Both the position numbers and the translations under genes were made by a program. Of a DNA stretch of 64,000 bases, positions 30,511 to 39,629 are shown piece after piece (positions within the stretch are counted from its first letter, which is position 1; each line of letters begins with the position of its first letter). This DNA comes from Pseudidiomarina planktonica. GTDB lineage: Bacteria > Pseudomonadota > Gammaproteobacteria > Enterobacterales > Alteromonadaceae. Under the pieces are notes generated by a model, which saw nothing but the letters and a program-made list of their open reading frames with translations, did not search any database and was not told where the DNA came from. Location of the stretch: positions 1,116,001 to 1,180,000 of the forward strand of contig NZ_FXWH01000001.1 of NCBI RefSeq assembly GCF_900177775.1, given 5' to 3'.

Positions 30511-32037
30511 TTAAGCAGTGTTTTTCTTCAGTTCACGTTCCATTTCGTCAAACTTATCCTGCAGCGCCGTATCAGGTTCAGCGGTTAGTTTACTGAACAC
30601 CACAATGGCAATACTACACAAGATAAAGCCTGGAATGATTTCATAAACGTACGAGCCTAGCGGCTGGCCATTCAAGGTTGGGCCATAAATCCAGAACAAT
30701 ACCGTGCCTGCACCTATCAGCATACCGGCCAACGCACCGTTACGGTTCATGCGTTTCCAGAACAAGCTGAAGATAATAACTGGACCGAAGGCTGCACCGA
30801 AGCCTGCCCAGGCATTACTAACCAGATTCAATACTGAGCTATCCGGGTCAAGCGCCAGTAAGATGGCCACAATAGACACCAGCAGTACTGACATACGGCC
30901 GACGAAAACCAGTTCGCGCTGGCTGGCGTCGCGACGCAGGAATGCCTTGTAAAAGTCTTCTGTTAGTGAGCTGGAGGTAACCAGTAGCTGTGATGAGATA
31001 GTACTCATAATAGCTGCCAGAATAGCGGCTAACAGGAAACCACCAATTAACGGATGAAACAGAAACTGTGAAAATATAATGAAGATAGTTTCAGCATCGG
31101 CTAATTGCATTTGAGTTTTTTCTACATAGGCAATACCTACGAAACCCGTTGCCATGGCACCGATAATAGATACCGTCATCCAGGTAATACCAATGCGACG
31201 CGCTTTTTTGATATCACGAACTGAACGAATAGCCATAAAACGAACAATAATGTGCGGCTGACCGAAGTAACCCAAACCCCAGGCGAGCAGGGATATGATT
31301 CCTAAGAAGGACAGGTTCGCCAACATGGGATCAGACTCGGCTGCATCTTTAAAGAACTCCAGATAATTCGGGTCTAAATTGCTGACTTGCTGAGTCACGC
31401 TGGTGAATCCGCCCAGGTCAGCAAAAGCAACCAAGGGAACCAGTACCAGTGCCACGAACATAATACAGCCCTGCACAAAGTCGGTCATGCTTACGGCTAA
31501 GAAGCCGCCAAATAGGGTGTATGCACAAACGACACCGGCGGTTACCCATAACCCGGTGGTGTAATCCAGGCCGAATGAGCTATCGAATAGCTTACCGCCG
31601 GCAACCAGACTGGCTGAGGTGTAAAGGGTGAAAAACACAATAATAACCAGTGACGAGAAAATGCGCAGGCGACGACCTTTGTCGTTAAAACGGTTCGCAA
31701 AATAGTCAGGAATTGTTATTGAGTCATTCGCGACCTCGGTGTAGGTGCGCAAGCGTGGCGCTACAATTAAGTAGTTAAGATAAGCACCAACCACCAAACC
31801 TACCGCGATCCACAACTGCGATACGCCAGACAAATAGATAGCGCCGGGCAAGCCCATGAGCATCCAACCACTCATGTCTGAGGCGCCGGCCGACAATGCA
31901 GTTACAGCGGGGCCTAATTGACGGCCACCGAGCATGTAGCCGGAAATACTATCGGTCGACTTTTTGTACGCATATAAACCAATGCCCATCATCGCGATAA
32001 AATAAAGGGCAAGCGAAATAAGTGTACCTGTTTCCAA
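30511..32037 (-). CDS. putP: Sodium/proline symporter PutP
   Basis: Inner-membrane Na+/proline symporter of the SSS family, 508 aa with about 13 membrane segments. It has the family SAGASDMSGWMLMGLPGAIY block in the second segment, FGGFLAVSMTDFVQG, and LGYFGQPHIIVRFMAI. The start codon is TTG (32037), supported by GGGAG 8 bases upstream and by the ETGTLISLALYF N-terminus. It begins 26 bases after sapF on the same strand, so it may be the last gene of the pspF-sap transcript. No putA or other proline catabolic gene is in the window. Confidence 0.95.
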   Translation of the reverse strand: METGTLISLALYFIAMMGIGLYAYKKSTDSISGYMLGGRQLGPAVTALSAGASDMSGWMLMGLPGAIYLSGVSQLWIAVGLVVGAYLNYLIVAPRLRTYTEVANDSITIPDYFANRFNDKGRRLRIFSSLVIIVFFTLYTSASLVAGGKLFDSSFGLDYTTGLWVTAGVVCAYTLFGGFLAVSMTDFVQGCIMFVALVLVPLVAFADLGGFTSVTQQVSNLDPNYLEFFKDAAESDPMLANLSFLGIISLLAWGLGYFGQPHIIVRFMAIRSVRDIKKARRIGITWMTVSIIGAMATGFVGIAYVEKTQMQLADAETIFIIFSQFLFHPLIGGFLLAAILAAIMSTISSQLLVTSSSLTEDFYKAFLRRDASQRELVFVGRMSVLLVSIVAILLALDPDSSVLNLVSNAWAGFGAAFGPVIIFSLFWKRMNRNGALAGMLIGAGTVLFWIYGPTLNGQPLGSYVYEIIPGFILCSIAIVVFSKLTAEPDTALQDKFDEMERELKKNTA

Positions 32038-32063
32038 TGTGTTGACTCCCTAGTGCTTGAGAA

Positions 32064-32843
32064 TTACAGCTGATTTTTAATTATTCCGGATTGCAACAAT
32101 AACTCTGTTACGTGCTCCGTTGGGTTCTTGATCAGCTCAGACGTTTTTCCAAACTCAATCATTTTACCACGATGCATTATCAAGATCTTGTCTGCAACGT
32201 GTTTAACGATTTCCGGCGAATGTGATATGAAAATAAAGGAAATTCCCATATCTTGCTGCAAATCCAGCAGCAAATTAATGATTTGAGCTCTAACTGATGG
32301 ATCCAGTCCTACCAAGGCTTCATCGGCTACAATAATCTGCGGATTAATAACAATAGCGCGGGCAATACAAACCCGTTGTTGCTGGCCACTGGAGAGCATA
32401 TGCGGATAGAAAAAGAAGTGATCGGGTAGTAACCCAACTTTCATCAAGGTTTCATTTACGCGATCGACTTGCTCTTGATTACTTAAGTCGGTGTTGAACT
32501 TAAGTGACTCTAATAGTTGCTGACCCACTGTTGTTTGCGGGTTTAGTGAGCCTAAGCTGTCCTGAAAAATCATTCGAATGTGGCGGCATCGTTGGCGATA
32601 GTTGCCGGTTTCCAGGCGTTCTCCGTTCAATAATATTTCACCACCCGATGGCGGTTCAGCTCCGGCTATCAGTTTAGCTAAGGTGGTTTTTCCTGAACCG
32701 GTTTCACCCATAACTGCTAGCGACTCGCCTTTTGCCAGCGTAAAGCTTATGGGTTCCAGCGCACACACGCGCTTACCCGGCAACCAGCCACTTTTATGAA
32801 TGTAATTTTTATACAGGCCTTTTACTTCTAATAAGCAGCTCAC
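32064..32843 (-). CDS. sapF: Peptide ABC transporter ATP-binding protein SapF
   Basis: One of two ATPases of the Sap peptide importer, 259 aa. Walker A is GETGSGKTT (about residues 45-53), the signature is LSSGQQQR and Walker B is IIVADEALVGLD, with the switch His in FISHS. It starts with GTG one base after the sapD stop. In Salmonella and Haemophilus, Sap is linked to resistance to antimicrobial peptides; in E. coli the Sap ATPases also affect potassium uptake and putrescine export. Confidence 0.92.
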   Translation of the reverse strand: MSCLLEVKGLYKNYIHKSGWLPGKRVCALEPISFTLAKGESLAVMGETGSGKTTLAKLIAGAEPPSGGEILLNGERLETGNYRQRCRHIRMIFQDSLGSLNPQTTVGQQLLESLKFNTDLSNQEQVDRVNETLMKVGLLPDHFFFYPHMLSSGQQQRVCIARAIVINPQIIVADEALVGLDPSVRAQIINLLLDLQQDMGISFIFISHSPEIVKHVADKILIMHRGKMIEFGKTSELIKNPTEHVTELLLQSGIIKNQL

Positions 32844-32844
32844 G

Positions 32845-33894
32845 TTATTGCTCCTTATCAGAATCAGATGATTTCGGTTGGGTAGGAGCGTCTGGCTTGT
32901 CGTCGGATTGCTTATAGGTTAGCGGAAAGTGACAGGCATATAATTGCTCTTGCACTTTATCCAGCCGCGGTTGTTGTACACATTTTTTTTGAGCACGAGG
33001 ACAGCGCGGACCAAGCCGGCAACCAATAGGTAAATGCTGCAAGGTTGGAATAGCGCCCGACAGGCCAGTTAAGCGCTGTTTAGGCTCCATTTTGTCGGTG
33101 TCGTGCAGCGACATACTTAACATGGCCTGAGTATATGGATGACGCGGTGTTTTGGTAACTTCTTCAAGCGGACCGCTTTCCATTAACTGACCGCAATAAA
33201 CCAGACTAATACGCTCGCTTTGCGGAATAATACTCCCCATGTCCTGAGTAATCATTAATACCGACATACCCTGACTTACGCTCAGGCGTTCCAGCAGCTT
33301 ATAAATTTGGGCGCGGGTACTGGGCTCCATGGCAGTGGTAGGTTCGTCAGCTATTAGTAGTTTGGGTTTGTGCGCTATAGCCATGGCGATAGTCACTTTT
33401 TGTGCCACACCGTCGGAAAGCTCAAACGGATAGCTATTCATGACATCGTCGTGATTTTTCACCCCAACCCGATGCAGCAAGCGGGTTACACGGGTATTAC
33501 GGTCCGCCCGCCGGCGCAGGAATAACCCTTCTAAATCGCCGCTTGGAATAGCTTCCCGCAGCTGTTCGCCAACCGTACTATTTGGGTCCAGATAACTACG
33601 GGGGTTTTGGAAAATCATAGCCATATCGCGGCCGGTAATAGTTCTGCGTTGCGCCGGGGTCATGCTGAGCAGGTCGCTACCATTCCACCACAAGCGGTCA
33701 GCTATGACGCGCCAGCGAGGATTGATAAAACCTAATATGGCTTTAGCTAGCAAGCTTTTACCTGAGCCGGACTCACCAATTAAGGTGTGGATTTCGCCCT
33801 CGCGTAATTGCAGGCTCATTTTATCCAGCACCTTGATTGGCCCCTGGCTGGTGTCCATTTCAATACTGAGGTTGCGGATATCAAGCAAGTTCAT
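32845..33894 (-). CDS. sapD: Peptide ABC transporter ATP-binding protein SapD
   Basis: Second ATPase of the Sap transporter, 349 aa. It has Walker A GESGSGKSL, signature-region LSDGVAQKV, Walker B LLIADEPTTAME, and the oligopeptide-transporter C-terminal extension with the C-x-GPRCP-type motif GCRLGPRCPRAQKKC that may bind a metal. The extra acidic and Pro-rich tail (DKPDAPTQPKSSDSDKEQ) is unusual but harmless-looking. It overlaps sapC by 4 bases. Confidence 0.92.
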   Translation of the reverse strand: MNLLDIRNLSIEMDTSQGPIKVLDKMSLQLREGEIHTLIGESGSGKSLLAKAILGFINPRWRVIADRLWWNGSDLLSMTPAQRRTITGRDMAMIFQNPRSYLDPNSTVGEQLREAIPSGDLEGLFLRRRADRNTRVTRLLHRVGVKNHDDVMNSYPFELSDGVAQKVTIAMAIAHKPKLLIADEPTTAMEPSTRAQIYKLLERLSVSQGMSVLMITQDMGSIIPQSERISLVYCGQLMESGPLEEVTKTPRHPYTQAMLSMSLHDTDKMEPKQRLTGLSGAIPTLQHLPIGCRLGPRCPRAQKKCVQQPRLDKVQEQLYACHFPLTYKQSDDKPDAPTQPKSSDSDKEQ

Positions 33895-34787
33895 GAGTTG
33901 CGGATCCTTTCTTGAATGGCCGCCCGCAAGCTATCACCGATTACGTTAATAGAAAACACCGTTAAAAACAGCGCCAGCCCCGGCAGAACCATCAGCCAGG
34001 GTGATAAGTACACTTGATCCAGACTGCGCGCCAGCATAGTACCCCATTCGGGTGCTGGTGGTTGTACGCCAAGGCCAAGGAAACCTAGCGCGGCTATATC
34101 CAGTATGGCGGTAGACAGCGCCAAGGTGGTTTGCATAACGATAACAGTGGTGATGTTTGGCAGAATAACCCGGGTAAGAATGTACCAGGTGGAACAGCCG
34201 TTCAGTTTTGCGGCTACCACATAATCTTTGTAGATCTCATCGTGTACGGCGTTTCGTACCGCATGAATAAACTGGGGTATTAACACTAACGACAGCGCAA
34301 TCACCACGTTTTCCAGTGACGGACCTAAAATAGCAATAATGATTAGTGCTAACAGCAGCGATGGTATCGACAGCAATACGTCCAGCAGGTGATTCAGTGT
34401 CGAGGATTTCAGGCCACGTGTCATGCCGGCACCGGCACCCAGCGCCGTACCTATAATGCCAGCAAATAATACAATCAGAATGGGATAGCCCAGGCTATAT
34501 CTGGCGCCATGCATAATGCGCGACAGCATGTCGCGACCTAAGTCATCGGTGCCGAAAAAGTAGCGCATTTTACCATCGTCATCCCATGACGGCGGCAATG
34601 AAGTAAGGTCGCTGAACTGCTGGTTTGCATCAAAGGGTGATACCACTGGAGCCAGTATCATCATGAGCGTAATAAAGCCGAAACAGTACAGCGCGGACAA
34701 CGCAAAGGGATTGCTTTGGAAGTTAATCCAAACCTGCATTAATGGCGACGGTTCGCGGTATTGAAAGTACAATTTAGTGTTCGGCAT
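33891..34787 (-). CDS. sapC: Peptide ABC transporter permease SapC
   Basis: Inner-membrane permease of the DppC/OppC type, 298 aa. It has an N-terminal cytoplasmic stretch, a first membrane segment (about 32-55), a periplasmic loop with FFGTDDLGRDMLSR, then five more segments. The EAA-like cytoplasmic loop is around YVVAAKLNGCS. The ATG at 34787 is chosen because the longer reading would run deep into sapB; it still overlaps the sapB end by 14 bases. Confidence 0.92.
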   Translation of the reverse strand: MPNTKLYFQYREPSPLMQVWINFQSNPFALSALYCFGFITLMMILAPVVSPFDANQQFSDLTSLPPSWDDDGKMRYFFGTDDLGRDMLSRIMHGARYSLGYPILIVLFAGIIGTALGAGAGMTRGLKSSTLNHLLDVLLSIPSLLLALIIIAILGPSLENVVIALSLVLIPQFIHAVRNAVHDEIYKDYVVAAKLNGCSTWYILTRVILPNITTVIVMQTTLALSTAILDIAALGFLGLGVQPPAPEWGTMLARSLDQVYLSPWLMVLPGLALFLTVFSINVIGDSLRAAIQERIRNS

Positions 34788-35805
34788 AAAGTTCTTTCCG
34801 TACCTGGGGGTAACGCCAGGCGTGGTAGAGTTCAACCAATACATTAACCAGCAAAATTAAGCCGGCAAGAGTGAGCAAAGTACCCTGAATAACCGGGTAG
34901 TCACGCTCATAAATCCCTTTAATTAACCAACTACCAATACCGGGCCAGTTGAAAATAGCTTCGGTGATAATAGTGTTCGTAATCAAAATGCTGAACTGTA
35001 AGCCAAGTTGCAATACTACCGGCTGCATAGCGTTGGGCAGGGCATGCTTCCACAACAAGTGCGGTTCCGACAAGCCGCGTGCGCGAGCAGCGCGAATGTA
35101 GTTTTGCTGCAACACTTCTAAGGTAGCGGTACGGGTTATGCGCACCAACATAGTGAGCGGCATAATAGCTAGCACAGCTACCGGTAAGACCAAATGTTGT
35201 GCGGCATCGCGCAGGGCGGCCAGCTTGTAGTCGGTATCGCTGAACCAGATATCTAATAAAATGGAACCGGTACGATTATCAATATTGTACAGCGGGTTGA
35301 TTTGGCCGGTTATAGGCAACCAATTCAGTTTAACCGCAAACAGCAAAATAAATAGCTGGGCCAGCCAGAATACCGGAATTGAGTAGCTGCTAAGGCTAAC
35401 GCCCATAATAATTCTGTCGCTGAGCTTACGTTGGCGTACGGCTGCTAATACGCCCAGTGGCACACCGGCCAGAAAGGCCACGGACATAGCCAGTAAACTC
35501 AACTCTAAAGTGGCTACAAAAAACACCTGCATGTCTTCAAACACCGGCCGTTGGGTAACCAGCGACTGGCCCCAGTCGCCACTTATAATATGAGAAAAGT
35601 AATTGGTATATTGCAGCACTATAGAATGATCAAAACCCCGTGCTTGCTGCAGTTGTTCGTATAGCAGTGGGTCGCTGGTGCGCACTCCGGTCATATTGGT
35701 GAGCGGATCGCCGGGGAACAAATAATTTAGGCTAAAGGCCAGTATGCTGAGCAGCCATAGTGTAATAATTAGTAGCATGAGGCGACGCAGGGTATAGCGA
35801 ATCAT
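34774..35805 (-). CDS. sapB: Peptide ABC transporter permease SapB
   Basis: Inner-membrane permease of the DppB/OppB type, 343 aa. It has an N-terminal membrane segment (about 9-30), the family FPGDPLTNMTG loop, five further segments, and the EAA loop with YIRAARARGLSEPHLLWKHALPNA. It pairs with SapC. Its start overlaps the sapA stop (ATGA), so the genes are coupled. Confidence 0.93.
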   Translation of the reverse strand: MIRYTLRRLMLLIITLWLLSILAFSLNYLFPGDPLTNMTGVRTSDPLLYEQLQQARGFDHSIVLQYTNYFSHIISGDWGQSLVTQRPVFEDMQVFFVATLELSLLAMSVAFLAGVPLGVLAAVRQRKLSDRIIMGVSLSSYSIPVFWLAQLFILLFAVKLNWLPITGQINPLYNIDNRTGSILLDIWFSDTDYKLAALRDAAQHLVLPVAVLAIMPLTMLVRITRTATLEVLQQNYIRAARARGLSEPHLLWKHALPNAMQPVVLQLGLQFSILITNTIITEAIFNWPGIGSWLIKGIYERDYPVIQGTLLTLAGLILLVNVLVELYHAWRYPQVRKELYAEH

Positions 35806-37568
35806 TGTGGTTGCTCCCCGCTGTTTGTTTCACTATTTGCGTCACTATTTGCGTCACTATTTGCTTCACTATCAGCTTGTTGCAGCTCGGCGGGTGACAA
35901 GCGTTTGGCGTTGCGGAAACTAATGCCACCATATGGCGGTAGTTCTACGCCCGTTATATCTGCCTGATGCGCCTGAAAGCGTAAGGAATTGGCAATCGGC
36001 AGCACCGGAACTTGCTGACTGACAATGTTCTGAATTTGGTCGTATAGCGGGCGCCGCTTGGCTTGCTCGGTTTCGCTTATCGCTTTAATCAACAGCTGAT
36101 CTAAGGCCGGATTGCAATAATTGGCCCGGTTACCACTACCTATAGCTGCACAACTTAAAATAGGGCGATAAAAGTTATCAGGATCGGCGTGGTCAGCTAC
36201 CCAACCAATTAATACCGATTGATGCTCACCACGCGCTAGCCGGCGGCGGAAGGTATTCCACTCGTAACTGACAATATTGGCACGTACGCCAATTTCGGCT
36301 AAATCAGCTTGAATCAACTCAGCCATACGTTGGGCGTTAGGGTTATATACGCGTTGCACCGGCATGGCCCAAATATCCATCATAAAGCCATTTGGAAAGC
36401 CCGCGTCGGCTAATAGTTTACGTGCTCGCTTAGGATCATAGGGGTAACGATTTACCTCTTCGCTGTAGGCCCAGGATGTTTCTGGCAACAGTGAATGGGC
36501 CAGTTGTGCGTTACCGGAATAAATAGTGTCAATAATGGCTGGACGATTAACAGCGTGGCTTAAAGCTTGCCTTACCAGCGGGTCATCGAACGGCGGCTTC
36601 GCGGTATTGAAGGCCCAAAACGCCACATTAGGATTAACCTCACTGGCCACCTCAATTTTGCTGTTTACATCAAGCGCCTGTAGTTCATTCACCAACGGGT
36701 ATGGAATAACGTCGCACTCACCCGTAATTAACTTCAACATGCGCTTGTTGGCGTTGGGGGTGATGGAATAAACCAAATGCTCTAATTCAGGTGTTTCGCG
36801 CCAGTATTCTTGATGGCGGAAATAGCGGATCAGAATATCTTTGCGGAACTCCACAAATTCGTAAGGACCAGTTCCTATAGGGCGAAAGTCAATCATTCCC
36901 ATGGTGTTATTGGCGCGCAGTTGCTCGCCGTACTCAGCCGATAATATGACCGTGAAGTCAGTGGCTAAGTTAGCCAGGAATGAGCTGTCTGGACGCTTTA
37001 AATAGAAATCAACGGTGTATGGACCTACTTTCTCCACTCGTTCTATCAGGCGAATTAAGCCGCTGGAGGTGAAAAAAGGATATTGACCGCCATTGACGTA
37101 GTGATAGGGGTGGTTTTTGTCCAGCCAGCGCTGAAAGCTAAACACCACGTCATCGGCATTGAAGGTACGTGACGGCTGAAACATGAAGTTCTGATGAAAA
37201 GCGACTTTTTCACGCAAGTTAAAACGATATCTGGTGCCGTTATCCAGTGCTTCCCAATCGGTGGCCAGGGCGGCAACAAAGGTTTTACTCTGATCATCAA
37301 AGTCGAGCAAGCGGTCATAAATTTGCGAAGCAGTTGCATCTACCGTGGTACCAGAGGTACCTAACTGCGGATTAAAACTTTCTGGATTGCCCTCAGAGCA
37401 ATAAATCAGGCCGTGTTGCAAAGGCTCAGGTATAACCCGGGGTTTATCGGATTCAGCAGCCGGCGAGCACGCCGCTAAAACAGTCACCGACAGCGGCGCC
37501 AGCCACTTTTGCAGGCATTGCGTAAAAGTTCCGGTAGCTTGCTTAGGATTGCTGCGCATTGCTCTCAT
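35802..37568 (-). CDS. sapA: Periplasmic peptide-binding lipoprotein SapA
   Basis: Substrate-binding component of the Sap importer (SBP family 5), 588 aa from the ATG at 37568. The signal peptide ends in a lipobox-like VLAAC followed by SPA, so it is probably lipid-anchored. Family blocks include EGNPESFNPQLGTSGTT, WLDKNHPYH, RPIGTGPYEFVEF and QALSHAVNRPAIIDTIY. The start lies inside the pspF 3' end (26-base overlap); ATG 37559 or an upstream in-frame codon at 37592 are alternatives. A short Asn/Ser/Asp/Glu repeat tail at the C-terminus is encoded by tandem 12-bp repeats and is not typical of SapA. Confidence 0.93.
   Translation of the reverse strand: MRAMRSNPKQATGTFTQCLQKWLAPLSVTVLAACSPAAESDKPRVIPEPLQHGLIYCSEGNPESFNPQLGTSGTTVDATASQIYDRLLDFDDQSKTFVAALATDWEALDNGTRYRFNLREKVAFHQNFMFQPSRTFNADDVVFSFQRWLDKNHPYHYVNGGQYPFFTSSGLIRLIERVEKVGPYTVDFYLKRPDSSFLANLATDFTVILSAEYGEQLRANNTMGMIDFRPIGTGPYEFVEFRKDILIRYFRHQEYWRETPELEHLVYSITPNANKRMLKLITGECDVIPYPLVNELQALDVNSKIEVASEVNPNVAFWAFNTAKPPFDDPLVRQALSHAVNRPAIIDTIYSGNAQLAHSLLPETSWAYSEEVNRYPYDPKRARKLLADAGFPNGFMMDIWAMPVQRVYNPNAQRMAELIQADLAEIGVRANIVSYEWNTFRRRLARGEHQSVLIGWVADHADPDNFYRPILSCAAIGSGNRANYCNPALDQLLIKAISETEQAKRRPLYDQIQNIVSQQVPVLPIANSLRFQAHQADITGVELPPYGGISFRNAKRLSPAELQQADSEANSDANSDANSETNSGEQPQ
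35831..35872 (-). repeat. Tandem 12-bp repeats at the sapA 3' end
   Basis: CACTATTTGCGT occurs twice in direct tandem (35831-35842, 35843-35854), then once with a single change (35855-35866), then partly. On the coding strand it gives an in-frame NSDA/NSEA-type repeat near the SapA C-terminus. Being a multiple of three, copy changes would alter tail length without breaking the frame. Confidence 0.85.
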
Positions 37569-38673
37569 TACTAGTTCCGCCCTGGCTATCAAGTAGTGAG
37601 TATTTTTTCAGATAGCCGCGCAGTTGATGGTAAGTTAAGCCTAGCAGCTCTGCGGTTTTTTTCTGATTATATTGTGCATGTTTCAATGCATCTTGCAGCA
37701 CTCGCACTTCGAAGTCCTGCGATAGTTCTTTAAATTGCACTGGTTTCTTTAAATCGGGCAGGGCAAATTCGGCGCTATCTTGCGGCTGCGGTGGTGCAGC
37801 GGTCGCAGTTTGTGGTGCCGCTTGTTGCGGCGTGGCAGCATCATTCGCTGCGCTTGAGGTGGCTTGCCGGTGTGGTGATACCTGCGGACGATAGGGGCTT
37901 TCAAACGGGTCCAGCACAATATCGTTTACCGGAATATGGCCTGAAGCCACGCGGTATACGCTGCGTTCAACCACGTTTTTTAATTCCCGCACATTGCCGG
38001 GCCAGTGATACTCGAGCAAGGTGCGGCGGGCTTTTTCAGTAAAACCACTGAAGAGTTCAAATTCCAGTTCGCGGGCCATGTTAATGGCAAACTCTTCGGC
38101 CAACAGCATAATGTCGTCACGACGCTCTCGCAGTGGTGGCAGCGTAATCACATCAAAGGCCAGCCGATCGAGTAAGTCGGCACGGAAGCCACCATTTTCA
38201 GCTAGCGCTGGTAAGTCTTCATTAGTAGCGGCCACTAAACGGGTGTCTACTTTTACTGTGCGTGAACCGCCAACCCGTTCAAATTCACCGTATTCAATTA
38301 CGCGAAGTAACTTCTCCTGCACTAAGGCGGAGGTATTGGCGAGTTCGTCCAGGAATAGGGTGCCGTTGTCGGCGCGTTCAAAGCGGCCTTCATGGCGTTT
38401 GCCTGCACCGGTAAAGGCACCGGCTTCGTGACCGAACAACTCACTTTCCAGCAGGTTTTCGTTCAACGCGGCGCAGTTTAACTTCAGGTAGTTTTGTTCC
38501 CAGCGTTTGGACAGGAAGTGCAGCCGGGCAGCAATGAGTTCTTTACCGGTACCGCGTTCACCGATAATAAGCACAGGTTTATCCAGCGGTGCCACTTGCG
38601 AGACTTGTTCAAGCACGGCAAGAAAACTGTTAGCCTGACCGATTAAATTATCTGCTTGGCGAAAACGGCTCAT
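37543..38673 (-). CDS. pspF: Psp operon transcriptional activator PspF
   Basis: Sigma-54 enhancer-binding protein that activates psp; it lacks a receiver domain and is held inactive by PspA. The 376-residue product has the AAA+ core (Walker A GERGTGKE, about residues 38-45), the sigma-54-contacting GAFTGA loop, Walker B TLFLDELA, the RLAFDVITLPPLRERRDDI block and a Fis-type helix-turn-helix at the C-terminus (KKTAELLGLTYHQLRGYLKKY). An Ala/Gln/Pro-rich linker of about 40 residues (about 265-305) makes it longer than E. coli PspF (325). It diverges from pspA and overlaps sapA. Confidence 0.95.
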   Translation of the reverse strand: MSRFRQADNLIGQANSFLAVLEQVSQVAPLDKPVLIIGERGTGKELIAARLHFLSKRWEQNYLKLNCAALNENLLESELFGHEAGAFTGAGKRHEGRFERADNGTLFLDELANTSALVQEKLLRVIEYGEFERVGGSRTVKVDTRLVAATNEDLPALAENGGFRADLLDRLAFDVITLPPLRERRDDIMLLAEEFAINMARELEFELFSGFTEKARRTLLEYHWPGNVRELKNVVERSVYRVASGHIPVNDIVLDPFESPYRPQVSPHRQATSSAANDAATPQQAAPQTATAAPPQPQDSAEFALPDLKKPVQFKELSQDFEVRVLQDALKHAQYNQKKTAELLGLTYHQLRGYLKKYSLLDSQGGTSNESNAQQS

Positions 38674-38806
38674 GATTTACTCTTTTATTTAATTATTAGT
38701 ATTTTTGACCAATTGTTAGTCTATTTTATAATCGAGCAATAAGAAAGTTTTGTTTTTATACATTAAAAAAAACTTAAAATACAGTGGTTTGCAATAATTT
38801 TAAGGG

Positions 38807-38823
38807 TTGGCCTGATTCCTGAA
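38807..38823 (+). promoter_or_regulatory. Candidate sigma-54 promoter of pspA
   Basis: TTGGCCTG-N4-CTGAA fits the -24/-12 consensus at the invariant GG and most flanking positions but has GA in place of GC at -12. It lies about 107 bases before the pspA ATG. A rival, TTGGCCC-N5-TTTTA at 38881, has a worse -12. Palindromes GTAGTT-T-AACTAC (38860-38872) and ACCAC-CAA-GTGGT (38897-38909) lie further down. No site can be fixed by eye; the family knowledge that psp operons use sigma-54 and PspF is the main support. Confidence 0.35.
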
Positions 38824-38929
38824 TAGATATACCCAGGAAGTTGGTACGAAGTGGTATATGTAGTTTAACTACTTATCACCTTGGCCCAGAAATTTTACCA
38901 CCAAGTGGTTTTAATATGAGGAAGTAATT

Positions 38930-39601
38930 ATGGGTATTTTTTCACGATTCAGCGATATCGTAAATTCAAATCTGAATGCATTATTAGATAAAGCCGAAGA
39001 TCCGGCTAAAATGGTTCGTCTGATTATTCAGGAAATGGAAGATACCTTAGTGGAAGTGCGTTCCACTTCGGCTCGACTGATTGCTGAGAAAAAAGACACC
39101 AAACGCCAGGTTGAGCGCTTTACTGCCGAAGCCGACGAATGGGAAGCGAAAGCTGAACTGGCACTGGCGAAAGATCGTGAAGATCTGGCACGGGCTGCAT
39201 TGGCTGAAAAGCAGAAAACTGCTGAACATGCGAATTCACTGGCCGCTGAAGTAGAGCGTATAGATGAACACTTGCAGCGCTTGTCTGATGAAATTGGTCA
39301 GTTACAAGAAAAGCTGGCAGATGCCAAAGCGCGTCAAAAGTCTATTCTGATGCGTCAGCGCACGGCAAGCACACGGCTTGAAGTGAAAAAGCAAATTGAT
39401 AGCGCGAAAGTAGACGATGCGATGTTCCGCTTTGAACGTTACGAATCTCGTATTGACGATCTTGAATCTCAGGTGGATTCTTATGACTTAGGCAAACGGA
39501 CGTTGCGTGATGAGTTTGCTGATTTAGAAGTATCTGAGAAAGTTGATAGTGAGCTGGAAGCATTGAAGGCCCGTGTCAATAAAAACAAGAAGTCATCTTA
39601 A
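38930..39601 (+). CDS. pspA: Phage shock protein A
   Basis: Peripheral inner-membrane protein of the PspA/Vipp1/ESCRT-III superfamily that binds damaged membranes and inhibits PspF. The 223-residue product (E. coli 222) is almost entirely alpha-helical coiled coil. It has the N-terminal amphipathic helix MGIFSRFSDIVNSNLNALLDKAEDP and the KMVRLIIQEMEDTL block. GAGGAAG precedes the ATG. It begins the pspABC-ycjXF run. Confidence 0.98.
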   Translation: MGIFSRFSDIVNSNLNALLDKAEDPAKMVRLIIQEMEDTLVEVRSTSARLIAEKKDTKRQVERFTAEADEWEAKAELALAKDREDLARAALAEKQKTAEHANSLAAEVERIDEHLQRLSDEIGQLQEKLADAKARQKSILMRQRTASTRLEVKKQIDSAKVDDAMFRFERYESRIDDLESQVDSYDLGKRTLRDEFADLEVSEKVDSELEALKARVNKNKKSS

Positions 39602-39629
39602 GCTAGGTTAACGAACAACAAGGAACTAA

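Noticed and set aside
38021-38431. 136-codon plus-strand ORF inside pspF
   Set aside because: It is antisense to the conserved AAA+ domain and Ser/Arg-rich, as expected for a shadow frame.
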